Below are positions 22,398-33,343 of a stretch of 64,000 nucleotides of DNA, piece by piece. The DNA is from Cheiracanthium punctorium (taxonomy: Eukaryota; Arthropoda; Arachnida; Araneae; Cheiracanthiidae), in the NCBI GenBank assembly GCA_038373885.1, contig JAWZYV010011608.1, positions 496,001-560,000 on the forward strand, in the 5' to 3' direction. The notes below the pieces were generated by a model. That model worked only from the letters and a program-made list of their open reading frames with translations. It had not been told where the DNA came from and did no database searches. Within the stretch, counting starts at the first letter, position 1. Each line of letters opens with the position of its first letter. A program made the translations under genes and the position numbers.

Positions 22398-23694
22398 CCT
22401 TGTATGGTAACAGTATGTAGTGCTAGAGAAGAAGAAGCATAATAAGTGCGTTCGAGATCGAGACAAAATAAATATAAACAAACAAAATATGTAATAGCAA
22501 GCATATTTCATACTACATAGCCCAAGATAGACATCTTAGTTGGACTGGACTGCTTTGAAACTATACAAATGATATTCTACCAGGTTCTCCGAGCATCGAG
22601 TTCGACCATTACCCACAAATTAAAGCATTACCGGAAGTACGTTACGAATTACAGGTGGATCTGCAAAAATCTTTACATACTTTCTCTCCCATTTATGATT
22701 GATATTCTTTCCGCGTCTGAACACCGACCTCTTCTTTCAAAAACATCTGAAAGCTGACTTCACTTGCGAACATATTACAACTGGATTATCATGTCATGAG
22801 CTTGACTTCTCAGGTTTTTCATTCATCTTGAGAGCGGAGGAAGGAAAATACGGATCCGTTCGTAAAAAAATTATCATAGAGAGTAATCTCTTTGTCGGAA
22901 ACTTTATTTCCATTGTATGCAGGTCTTAGAATTCTATTCTAGACCAAAGAAAGATGAAAGCGCACGAATGTGTAGGAGTTAGACAGGGCTCAAAAACGAG
23001 CAAGGGTGAAGAGAAATGTGATACAGACGTAGTTTTCTTTCATGTAGATGTAAATAGAAAGGCAGTCATTAAAAAAAGATTTATTTAAACAATAGTAGAA
23101 ATTGAATGGTTAGCGAAAAGTTTGCTTGCATCTTGTAAACTATCAGCATTTATAAGAGTTTGAGGAGTATTGCAAACAATTGAAATTGTAAGAGCATAGG
23201 AATAAACTAAAGGACTTTTTTGCACAACATTTTTATTGTAAGAAAATACAATGAATTGTACGTCAGTGTAGAATAATAAACAAGTATCTTTACATAAATT
23301 ATACGTGTGAAATTACGAAAACGTTATAATAACTTTCTACATAGGTAACAGAGTTATTATTAGTAACTTTTAAATGTTGGGTCAGGGTTATTATTTAAAA
23401 AAACTGACGGCGTTTGAATAAGAAGTTATTAATTAGCCAGTAATATTCGTTAGGAAGCACTAAAAATATTCATCTCTATAAATGCCCTTTTTATATTGAA
23501 ATACATCATGCGTACATATTTTCGAACTTCTGAACAGGACAAAAATTATTACAATCTACCCAATTTTCTTAAGGGTTTTCTCTAAAACCCCATTACATTA
23601 ATGGTAGAACTAGCATAATAAGCGAGCTCTTTACCATTTAAAATCCACTTACGGTTTAGATCACTATGCCATCTGGTCCCGCTAAGTCTTAATT
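22398..23694. other. Unique sequence
   Basis: No bounded repeat or gene recognised. Overlapping open frames at 22569-22929 have no domain. Confidence 0.35.
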
Positions 23695-23840
23695 TTCCAC
23701 ATAATAAACGTGTTCTGTAAGGCAAATTTCTTCCAGCGCGTGCAGTAATTATGAACTGCCGTTAATTAAGAGGCCATAGTGCATCAGCGGCACCCGGGGA
23801 AAAGTCTGCTATGAAAAATCCATTTGCGTCCCCGCTATTT
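23695..23840. promoter_or_regulatory. Candidate conserved non-coding block
   Basis: This is a non-repetitive stretch, richer in GC than its surroundings, with clustered homeodomain-type cores (GCAGTAATTATGAACTGCC, GTTAATTAAGAGGCC) and CATCAGCGGCACCCGGGG. It has no open frame worth calling. The label rests on composition and motif clustering only. Confidence 0.25.
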
Positions 23841-24211
23841 TAAAACCGTAATTTTACGGTTTTCTCACGCGATCGGGTTTTAAAATCGTGACAGTCGCCT
23901 CTTCTGCTCCCGTGACCGAGTAAAGTAAAAGAGTTAGTTAAAATCGTGGGTCGTGAAGAACACTTTTTGGAATTCGAACGTGCGTGCGTGGGTATTTGAT
24001 CGTTTTCGAGTATAGGTATAGGAGACATTCTTGAAGAAGTGTTTCTTTCTTTTTTTTTTTTTTTTTACTTTTCTTTTCATTTTACCAGCTACCGCCGTTT
24101 TTTTGTTATACATAGAGCTGGAGAAGAAGCGTTTATTTAATAATCTAAACATTTAAAGCAGTTTTCAGGCAGGCCAAAGAAGTGATGCATTTTGAAGAGT
24201 TATATATATAT

Positions 24212-24561
24212 ATTAATGACTATGTCATTTTATCTCTCAACCCCTTTATTGAAAATTGTCCGAAAAATGTGTCCCAAAAAAGCGACATAATTTTGCATAT
24301 ATTTAAATACTATTAGTTCACAACAGCTTTAATCTATTGTTACACTATTTCGTAAGCTGCAAAATATGCATCGCATGTATTTTTCTATAAATAGGTTACA
24401 ATCCTAAAAATTTCAACGCAGGGTTACCAGGCGAAATACTCGAAAGATGACGAGATAAAATGACATAGCCAGTTAATATTGTTTTAATATGGCAATAATG
24501 AAACTAAAAAATGAGAGGGTTTCAGGGGGGGTCTTCCCCTGACGTGGCTCAAACAGCCGTG
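24212..24561 (-). mobile_element. Dispersed 350-bp repeat, copy 1
   Basis: It matches 49246-49580 in the opposite orientation. Inside is an inverted pair, GACTATGTCATTTTATCTC and GAGATAAAATGACATAG, about 235 bases apart. TTATATATAT occurs on both sides and may be the target duplication. The outer GC-rich part reads CACGGCTGTTTGAGCCACG on the minus strand. No coding content; class unknown. Confidence 0.7.
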
Positions 24562-25364
24562 TTATATATATTATAATTAATAACCTGCAAATGTTACTAT
24601 AATAATATAGTAAAGTGTCATTCTGCTTCTTTATTTTTTTCGAAAGTAAATTTTTTCTTTTCCTTTTTCTTTTCTTACTTACTTTCTTTCTTTTTCCTTT
24701 TTCTTTATTTAAAAATAATTTATGAAAAGATCCATCCTTCAGATTTAAAAAAGTATTTTTTAAAAATATATTCTCTTTGTTTTGAAACTATGAAAGAGTA
24801 TTTTTTTTTCTTATCGAAATTCTCATTAATGTTGATAAAGTTAGTAAATAATGAACTTATCAGTACCTACCTTTGCAAGTGGGATCTTTGATGTAAATGA
24901 TTTAGTGTGAATTACATTTAATATAAACCGATCACCATTAGCATCAAAACGAATTAGAATTGCATCAGACTAATTAAAACACTGAACACTTTAGTGTTTG
25001 AACACTTCTAGCCTCTTTAATGTTCATGTTAACGCCAGTTTCAGTATTCTAAAACCTTTTCAAAATACCTGTTTCATCTGGATTGGTATGTTTTTGAGAG
25101 CAGCTCACATAGCCTAATGTTAAGTTAGATACATTTGAGACCATTCTGAGGTTCCCTTCCAAATTTTGATTATCTTCACGAGGCAAGGAGCCCCTAATGA
25201 TTGGCAATCCTCTGACTGGCTTTTCAGTTTGCTTGTTTGTTGTTGTTATGGCAAACCTACACGAGAGCTATCTCCTTACGGAGGACAGTGCCTTGGTTGA
25301 AGAACTTTGAGGGGGGGTCGAACGCGTATTCACGTTACATCTGGACAAACAGATCGATAGCCGC
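24562..25364. other. Unique AT-rich sequence
   Basis: Pyrimidine-rich tracts (TTTCTTTTCCTTTTTC and relatives, 24630-24710), otherwise nothing recognised. Confidence 0.35.
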
Positions 25365-25440
25365 GCGATCGGTCCGAACTTGGGACCTTCACACTTCAGT
25401 CTCCTGCCACGTTCACCGAGTTATACACTCGGCCATGGTG
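25365..25440 (-). pseudogene. tRNA-like sequence, probable SINE head
   Basis: On the minus strand TGGCCGAGTGTATAACTCGG matches the A box and D arm of Ser/Leu-type tRNAs, and AGTTCGGACC (25371-25380) fits a B box. Stems do not close properly, so it is a tRNA-derived SINE relic. The open frame over it (25237-25638) is not a gene. Confidence 0.55.
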
Positions 25441-25640
25441 GGGCTATGGGCTTTTCAGTACCATGAATTTAGTAAGTGTATGTGCACCCTATATGCGGTG
25501 GTTTTCAGTGGTCGGGGGAAAGTCGAACTAGCAACCACTGTACAATTTTACTCCAGCAAACTTATCTCCGGAAAACTATCATCCTATTCCATTGCTTTTT
25601 ACTGCTTTCAGCGAGGTCAGTTAATCAAGCGAGCATGACT

Positions 25641-26881
25641 AATAACAAAATGGAAAAAACACTCAAATTAGTGGTGTTAAACGATAAAGTAACTAAAAAA
25701 ACATCTTACAAAAAACATCTTCTTACCTGTAACATCTTATGTGTGTTTTTTACAAAGTTTTTTAGTTACTTAATAACAAAATGGCCTAGCAGCAGTTGCC
25801 GCTCCTCCATTGGAGCCCATGAACCCCCAAAGAAAAACTAAAGAATAAATGCATTAACAAATTAAATTTAAAAAAATATATATTAAGTACACTTTTAGAT
25901 TTTTGTGAATTTAAAAAGCGAGTTTTACTTCCCCCCCCTCCCCTCACTATTATTATATACGCTTAATATAGCTGACACACTGATGGTTACTACAACACAG
26001 TCTTTAATCGATACACGTGCGAACGAAAAAATTCCCTTCTGAACAGCTCTCTGAGAACAGGAGCGGAGACATTTGAGAAGAAGTACCGCGCTACTGATAT
26101 CATTCTGTTCGCGCATTTTCATTGTGCACGAGGATCATTTTTTTTTTTGGCGGTTATCTCTTCCGGATTTTCCCTTGGTTTGTTACGATCGGTTAGTTAA
26201 AAAAATTTTATTTCATTTTCTTATTCTTTTCTTTGTTTCTATCAGTTTACTACAGTTATTATTATTATTATTATTATTATGCAAACTACTGTAAATAATT
26301 AAGATGGGAGTAAAATAAGTATTTCGGAGCTGAAGCAATGGCATTTTTCAATGTTATCCCTTGAAAAAATATTGAAATAAAATGAATCAAGACAATATCT
26401 TTGCTAAAACTTATCTTGGTGACGAAATGTAAGACAAAATATTACTTGTTTCCTTTCAGTTACGTGCATTGTTTTCCTTTAACTGCAAATGTATTTTAAC
26501 TTGTAAGGTGCGTCGTATCTGCATATTTAATTTTTGAAATTTGTTTTGTGAACCTCCATTTAAATAACCCACCAGCCGCCACTGCCTAGCAGTATATGAA
26601 TATAATAAAAGATACGACATGAAACATAAAATATAACTTCTTCAAGTACGCCGTATACTACTCTCCCTGTTTAGTTAAAATAGTGAAACGATAGTTTATC
26701 CATGTATCTATTATGAATTAGAAGGTCATATTTTCAGTTCCCGTAATTTATCCTAATAAGAGCTACTGGAAATTCTTTTTTATTTTCAATTTCTTAGAAA
26801 AACCAATGTTATTTTTAATGTAAGCAGCACGTTGAAAGAAAAAGACTGTCAGTTTGTCTCAATCTAAATTAAAACCTTTAG
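25641..26881. other. Unique AT-rich sequence with (TTA)n
   Basis: An (ATT)n microsatellite sits at 26254-26280 and a C-run at about 25930-25944. No gene seen. Confidence 0.4.
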
Positions 26882-27310
26882 CCCTTTAACGCGAGTGTTA
26901 CCGCTCTGGGAACACCAAACTCTGATGTTTTGACTGTTGCCAGTCACGAAGAATAGATTTGATTTGTATAAAAATAGTTGCGGGTGACATAGCTCCACCA
27001 GAATCCTTTTCTTTTTAGCACGTCATTTCCCCTAAAAAAAATGGTCACGATTATTTTTAACAGCACTGACATCTGCTGAAAAATGGAAGAATGCGAGAAC
27101 AGCTGGATAGATTGTCCAATGCTGAAAAAAGGGCAGCCGTTGCCACCGTTGGCTGTGCGGGCACAGCCAGCTGTCGTCAAAAAAGGGGCCTCTAGATCTG
27201 TGGCACGTGATGAACGTTTCGATCGTCCGCCATCTTGCTGGTAGTTAAGTCGAGCGATGGCAACGGCTGCCCTTTTTTCAGTATTGGGGAAAGGGTTTCG
27301 CCTCAAAGGG
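26882..27310. mobile_element. Foldback MITE with TTAA ends, copy 1
   Basis: It starts CCCTTTAACGCG and ends GCCTCAAAGGG followed by TTAA (27311-27314); the left flank TTAG is a likely mutated TTAA. TTAA duplications with CCCTTT termini suggest piggyBac-type mobilisation. A hallmark phrase is GTTGCCAGTCACGAAGAATA. This copy has mainly the right half of the foldback seen in full at 50551-51054. The minus-strand 120-codon frame over it is chance. Confidence 0.8.
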
Positions 27311-27314
27311 TTAA

Positions 27315-28140
27315 ACGGGTAATCAGAACAGGAAGTATTCCTATTTTTTTTTTCGCTACCCTCTTCAATACCTCTTTGCCTTTCGTGAATATGTCTTTTG
27401 AGAAAACTGTATAAATAATCAAAGCATCAGGCCGAAAACCATTGCTCTTGCAAGCTGCTTTTCACGTACTTTTTTTTTTTGGGGATTATTTTTCTAATTC
27501 TTTCAGACCTAAAGACCGTCTTTTTCTTTTTTTTCATACCAGCAGATCTCAGACAACCGTGACGGTGGTATTTACGAGTGCTAACAAGGCACGTTCAGAT
27601 GAAAATAAAAGAAATAAAAGTCTGATATTATGTGGTTGGGCGGCTTTGTTAGGAAAAGTCAGCTTATTTTTTTTTTTTTTACATTAGACATTGAAATGGG
27701 GGTTTCACTGCACGCATTATAGAATGAAAATATGGTGCTGAAAGGCCCGTCTTGTTGTGTGCTGCTCGTCATGGAATGTCATTTCGAGTTATTGATAGAT
27801 CATTAGAGTTTAATCTGGTTTGAAAGGTCTGCCACTGTTATTTAGTGCTTGTTGTGAATTAATAATGGAGACGATGTTTTGGCTGCGAGAGGCTGCCTGT
27901 CTTTCTGGATATACCAGGCCCAGTTCCACCAATTTTCAAAATTATGGGGTTTAAAAATGCGTTCTTTTAACCCACGACTGGTTATGATTGAAGTAAAATG
28001 TGCTGTAATTGAACAGATGAGGGTTTGACCTATAGCGTTGCAATTTAATTTTTTGTCTTGTTTCCGACTTCTGATTTTCTAACATGGGAATGTGGAACAT
28101 GACTTGGGAGATGTCCGCTTTGAAATCACCAACACACCTT
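27315..28140. promoter_or_regulatory. Unique block, possible regulatory DNA
   Basis: No repeat family or domain seen. It is of mixed composition and includes GAATTAATAATGGAGACGATG and TTGATAGATCATTAGAG, homeodomain-type cores. It runs directly into the duplicated 228-bp unit. A regulatory role is a guess. Confidence 0.2.
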
Positions 28141-28368
28141 TAATGGGCAATTAACCGAGGAAACTGCAGAGTGTAATTAGAGTTCGCATTAGTATAATAA
28201 AGCAAATAAAGCCCACAAAAGCGGTCCATTTGCAATATTATAAATAAAAGATTCTGTTCTTTGAACGTCTAATGAGTTTTAGCATTTTACCATTAATAGT
28301 CATTTCAGAGCACCGTAAAAAGAATTGTGTAGGATATTACACATAATATAGTTTGTGGGCGGTTTTAA
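28141..28368. repeat. Duplicated unit, copy A (228 bp)
   Basis: It begins TAATGGGCAATTAACCGAGG and ends GGGCGGTTTTAA. It recurs at 31135-31364 in the same orientation with about a dozen differences. It contains AAGCCCACAAAAGCGGTCCA and TTATAAATAAAAG. The two copies flank the nested transposon that follows. Confidence 0.9.
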
Positions 28369-28904
28369 CCCTTTAACGCGCAGTGTTGCCGCTCTGGCAA
28401 CGCCAAAGTCCGACGTTTTGACTGTTGCCAGTCACGAAGAATAGATTTGATTTCTATGAAAATAGTTGCGGGTGACACAGCTCCACGAGAATCCTTTACT
28501 TTTTAGCACGTCCTTTCCCGTAAAAAATTATCACGATTATTTTTAACAGCACTGACATCTGCTGAAAAATGGAAGAACGCGAGAACAGCTGGATAAATTG
28601 CCCAATGCTGAAAAAAGGGCAGCCGTTGCCATCGCTCGATTTAACTACCAGCAAGATGGCAGACGATCGAAACGTTCATCGCGTGCCACAGATCTAGAGA
28701 CCCCTTTTTTGACGACAGCCGGCTGTGCCAAAGCCACCTAGAGCAGTGAATCAAGCCTAAAGCATAAATCCGTGACGTCACAGTCCGGGTCCCTGGCCGT
28801 CCGATAAGCTTTGCTACGAAGACACTGTTCTGATTGCTTTTGTGAGTTTATCTTGGGAACAATTTTGAAATGAGATCCCTTTCACAAAGTGAAAAAATTT
28901 GCTT

Positions 28905-29078
28905 GATAGAAAATATTTATTTTTCACGAAATTTACTCTGAAGAGTAAATTTCTTTCGACATAAAATATAGTTTGAAAAATAAATATAGAAAATATCGTG
29001 AAAAATAAATATAGAAAATATTTATTTTTCACGAAATTTACTCTGAAGAGTAAATTTCTTTCGATATAAAATATAGTA
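28905..29078. repeat. Tandem duplication with ACTCTGAAGAGT core
   Basis: ATTTATTTTTCACGAAATTT followed by the palindrome ACTCTGAAGAGT and AAATTTCTTTCGA(C/T)ATAA occurs twice, at about 28912-28970 and 29021-29078. Confidence 0.85.
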
Positions 29079-29089
29079 TATCTATATAC

Positions 29090-29258
29090 CAGTGGCGTAG
29101 CCAGAAAATTTTCATGGGGGTGGGGGTTACGACTACTGCAACTCACATATATGTATACGTGTGTGTGATAAGGAAGTGAAGAATATACATTTTGTATGGC
29201 AAAAAATTCCTCATGGGGGGTGTGACCCCCCTAACCCCCCCCCTTGGCTACGCCCCTG
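29090..29258. mobile_element. hAT MITE of the CGTAGCC family
   Basis: Ends CAGTGGCGTAGCCAG and TTGGCTACGCCCCTG; perfect 8-bp duplication CTATATAC at 29082-29089 and 29259-29266. It is inserted in the 2.2-kb element. Confidence 0.93.
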
Positions 29259-30393
29259 CTATATACATTTAAAAAACAATAAATTTAGAATCGAAGAAAA
29301 AATAGAGAATATTAAGAATATTCAAACATACTTTGTGTACCCGATTGTTAGTATAAATCGAAAATTCAACCTTCTTATCCCCAAAGAATTTTGAGTTTGA
29401 ATATTATTCGCTAACTAGAATTCTTTGGAAATAACAAAAGAAAAAAGTTTGCGAAACTTAATTTATTTAATCATATTTTATTTATATTAACAGACTTCAT
29501 TTTAATTAGTTTAAAGAAGCCTTTGATTTTTTTCTTTTAAACTGCAGGAATCTTTTAATCGAATTTCAGCTGTAATGAGATCAGATTGTGAGGTCTGTTT
29601 TATAGTTATTACAACATAATAAAAGCACTAATTGAGGGGCGAAATATATGTCATCAAATGAACGATTCTGAATCGGGGAAGAATGTTTTATCTAAGTTGC
29701 ACTAGTATTTATATATATATAAACGTCTATTATACTAGATACTCATTGATGTGCTTGAATCGTCCTAGATTATACTAGATACTCATTGTTGTGATTATTG
29801 TCCTTAAACTGCTATTAAGCAATAGTTTATGGTTAAATTATTTTTCTTGCTTCTGTAAAAGAACTACAGATGCTGCATATAGTTTTTTTTTTTTTTTTTT
29901 TTAAATAGAGAGCATTATTTCGTAAACCGGAATGACATACACTAATTTTGTTTTATTCTTGAAATATATTTACGCTCCAAAATACACTTTAAAAACCATG
30001 ACTGTCTATAAAGCATAATTATTGAAATTATTGAGTGCCCTAGAAAAATAACTATCCATGCTATATACATAATTTTCGATGGGGTATATGTTTAAGTATA
30101 TAGAAATAACATATAAAATTTATTGCAATCAGTACATCTTTATGGAAGTCAGAGCACTGACAATGGGCAAACAGTTCGGTAGGAATCAGTTGCAGATTTA
30201 CGAGTTTAATTTGCAGTGTAACGTTATAAAGTTCTTCATCAAGACACTGTAACGCTATAATCCAAGTAAAACACTACTGAATATAATTACGTGGTTTAAT
30301 TAGCGAATTAAATAATGACAATTAACACAGCGAAGCAAACAGCGAATACAAAACAAACGAGGAACGTGCTTAGGTGTTGCGCAAGGTAGGGAC

Positions 30394-30897
30394 TAGAGAT
30401 GAGACGGGCTCTGTAATTCACAATTGCATTCGAGCTCGGGCACGTGAAAAATTTCTATTTTATTGAACTTTCTCCCTGAAACAGATTTTTAAAAAGTTAT
30501 TCATATGGAAAATAAAAGTACTTATAAAAAAAAAAAAAAAAAAAGCGGCACGGGTGCCTAGAAGGCGCGTGAAGCTGTTTGGGTATTTCGAAACGGCGGC
30601 TTTTATTGCTTAGTTAGTCATGAGATCCGACATTATTTCATAAACATAGATATAAAGAATTAGAAAGTGCATTAAAAATTTGCAACTATATTTGTCTTTG
30701 CAGAAACGGCACATAATTTGCAGAAACGGCAAAATTTATTGTATTCTATCAAAGAATTACTTCTTTCAATTTTATTTATCTTTAGCTAAAATTTCGGGCT
30801 CGGGCTGGCTCGGGATCCGATTTAAACAATATTGCTCGGGCTCGGATTAAAAGTCTTCGGGCTCGGGCTTCAAAAAATGAGCCCGAACTCATCTCTA
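30394..30897. mobile_element. hAT-type MITE, 504 bp
   Basis: Ends TAGAGATGAGACGGGCTC and, read inward from the right, TAGAGATGAGTTCGGGCTC, with perfect 8-bp duplication GTAGGGAC (30386-30393, 30898-30905). Subterminal GCTCGGGCTCGG repeats lie near the right end. It is inserted just inside the right TIR of the 2.2-kb element. Confidence 0.92.
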
Positions 30898-31134
30898 GTA
30901 GGGACCCGGGTCATGACGTCACATCCCCTCGCGGAAAGAGCATTTAGGCTTGTAGTAATTCTCTAGGAGGCTTTGGCTGTGCTCGCGCACAGCCAGCTGC
31001 GCCAAAAAATGGTCTCTAGATCTTTGGCACGCGATGAACGTTTCGATCGTCTGCCATCTTGCTGGTAGTTAAGTCGAGCGATGGCAACGGCTGCCCTTTT
31101 TTCAGCATTGGGAAAGGGTTGCGCCTCAAAGGGT

Positions 31135-31364
31135 TAATGGGCAATTAATCGAGGAAACTGCAGAATCTAATTAGAATTCGCATTAGTATAACAACGCAAA
31201 TAAAGCCCACAAAAGCGGTCCATTTGTAATATTATAAATAAAAGATTCTGTTCTTTGAACGTCTAATGAGTTTTAGCATTTTACCATTAATAGTCATTTC
31301 AGAGCACCGTGAAAAGAATTGGGTATAGGATATTACTCATAATATAGTTTGCGGGCGGTTTTAA
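31135..31364. repeat. Duplicated unit, copy B (230 bp)
   Basis: Second copy of 28141-28368, same orientation. Its own TTAA (31361-31364) is uninterrupted, whereas the TTAA of copy A carries the foldback insertion. Confidence 0.9.
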
Positions 31365-32474
31365 ATAAATATAATCAGTATCATACTTAATCTACAGATT
31401 AAAACTGAGGGCAATGTTAATGAGGGCGTTTTTTATGTTTATCCAATGTTTCCAAACTTTGAGATAACAATTATTAAGGAAGTTTCTGTTTAATATGACC
31501 TTTCGAAGAATTATCACTATAATCTGCAACTGCAGAAGCTAATTTTTCTGGAATCTAATTTGTAAGGAGAGATGCTCACAACTAATTAGTCCATTATTAA
31601 TCACTGCATACAGTTAATATTATGCAGAATTGATTGGAAATTTCTTATTGTATAACACATTAAACGTGTGTGAAAAGACTAGTGTGTCTTCTAAGTGGAC
31701 TAAAATGTCCTAATCAAATTATGGAATGTCTTTTGATGTAACTTTACAGCTAAAACTTTCACTAACTTTTTCACCTAATAACAATCAAAAAGCAATTTAA
31801 TGATGCCACATTCAGAATACCCGAAAGCTTTTGAATGATAAGAAATTCCCAGTAGACACGTATAGTACGCCTGATGAATTTTAGAAAGTCAGTCTCTCAG
31901 AAATCAAGCAAATATTCTTTCAGGAACTTTTGGAATATCGTAAAGTTGTAAAGAAATATCTGAAAAGAAGGAATTTTTTTTCCGTTTTTTCGATAAAAAG
32001 AAGCGATTATATAATGTATAACTCTTATGATACGATTTGCATAGTCAGCAGAAAATGAGAATTTCGTTTGAAGTAAAATACCCCGTTACTATACGTAGAA
32101 GCTGTCTATGTTTACTTAAATGATAGCCTTAGGTCATAAATGAAACAAACAGCTTTATTAGCCTTAAAATAAATATAATAAAATAAAATTTAACAAAAAA
32201 TTTAAATAAAATATTTGTCTTGGGATGGTATATTACATCAGTTTATACAAAACTGTCGATTGCACATAAAAACATAACTCATTGTTACGTATTACTATTT
32301 ACTAATTAGTAACCAATTTGCGTAATTTATTATCTTCTACACAGTCTTCTAACACAGTAGTCATCTTTTACTTTAAAGTAACGTATATACCTAAATAGAT
32401 TTATTTCATTGAAAACTAAGATTCGTAGATATATTCCTGTTATTTCGTTAATATAAGACTGCCATCAGAACATA
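31365..32474. other. Unique AT-rich sequence
   Basis: No gene, repeat or motif cluster recognised. Confidence 0.35.
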
Positions 32475-32700
32475 CATAATAGGCTACGTTCTAGAAGCTC
32501 AAAATTCTTTGACTATTTTAAATTAGACTGAAGATACCTGAGTTTTCGAAATCCTAGGGTGAGTTTCAGGAGTTCAAAGTTCATTGACCATATGCCTAAT
32601 TGAGTTTTTAAAATCATAGGTTACGTTCGAGAAGCTCTTGAATTCTTTGACCGTTTTAAAGCAGTCCGGAGATCCCTAACAGAGTTTTCAAAATCATTAC
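32475..32700. repeat. Degenerate tandem repeat, ~85-bp unit
   Basis: Three diverged copies of a unit containing TAGG(C/T)TACGTTC(T/G)AGAAGCTC, TTCTTTGAC, TTTTAAA and GAGTTTTCAAAATC(A/C)T follow each other. Confidence 0.65.
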
Positions 32701-33315
32701 TTTTGTTTACTTTGATTGACTATCTCTTTAAGAAACTTTCTGAATAACTGGAGAAGTCTCCAAAGTTAGTTATTTCCGTTTGGCGAGTTATTTTCATTGA
32801 AATCCTGAAGGTTTCTATTGGAATGGCATAATTAAGGCTTTCGCTGGATAATTATAGATATTTGAGAAGGATCCAGGTGTGCGACTTTTATAACCATCAT
32901 TGGGTCTCACATAACGTCATTGCTGAGGTACTCAACGGTATAATCATTTGGAAAACCAAATAATAGTCGCTTTGGATGACAGAACCTAGTAATCACTCGA
33001 CAACTGCCAGGAAAATTCCTTTGGGAGATTCTGCGTTTGTACACTGAAGTGGCATTGTATTGGCAGCGGGTGTCCAATAAGACTTGTGCAAATGAAATTT
33101 TCATATTTATGTGTGCTTTTGACTGCATTTCTAATTAAAATTTATATCCTGATACGGATCTGGTTGAAAGAAAGTATTTTGTTTTTTGTTGATAAACAAT
33201 GCAAACAAATCGATTTTGGGTCGAAATTTTGTTACTCGATACATTTAAAGCGAAAAAGGTTCTTCGAAAATAACATTTTAAACGAGTGATGTTATTAAAT
33301 AGATCATTAAATTTT

Positions 33316-33343
33316 TTTAATGACCCCAAAAAGGGTCATTAAA
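33316..33343. repeat. Short hairpin
   Basis: TTTAATGACCC and GGGTCATTAAA can pair perfectly with a six-base loop. In this context it is probably a small palindrome rather than a terminator. Confidence 0.6.

Larger units (their letters stand above)
28728..30976. mobile_element. 2.2-kb element with ~65-bp TIRs
   Basis: The left end CCAAAGCCACCTAGAG and the right end, read inward as CCAAAGCCTCCTAGAG, extend through CAAGCCTAAA, GTGACGTCA and CCGGGTCCCT. The flanks share CTGTG (28723-28727, 30977-30981), a possible 5-bp duplication; because the target is itself palindromic the exact end is uncertain. No transposase frame. It contains an AT-rich duplicated segment and two hAT MITEs. Confidence 0.65.
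28369..31133. mobile_element. Foldback MITE copy 2, interrupted
   Basis: The left half is 28369-28727 (CCCTTTAACGCG start, TTAA at 28365-28368) and the right half 30977-31133 (ends GCCTCAAAGGG, TTAA at 31134-31137). The arms pair: GCAAGATGGCAGACGATCG at about 28650 with CGATCGTCTGCCATCTTGC at about 31045. A 2.2-kb element interrupts it near the centre of the palindrome. Confidence 0.85.

Noticed and set aside
25365..25440. Functional tRNA gene
   Set aside because: Acceptor and anticodon stems do not pair; only A- and B-box-like words remain.
25237..25841. Two overlapping long plus-strand frames
   Set aside because: They cover a tRNA-like relic and read as non-coding; no domain.
26944..27306. 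120-codon minus-strand frame
   Set aside because: It lies wholly inside the foldback MITE; the hairpin arms create open frames by chance.
33316..33343. GC stem plus T-run as a rho-independent terminator
   Set aside because: The window is eukaryotic in character, so this is just a palindrome.
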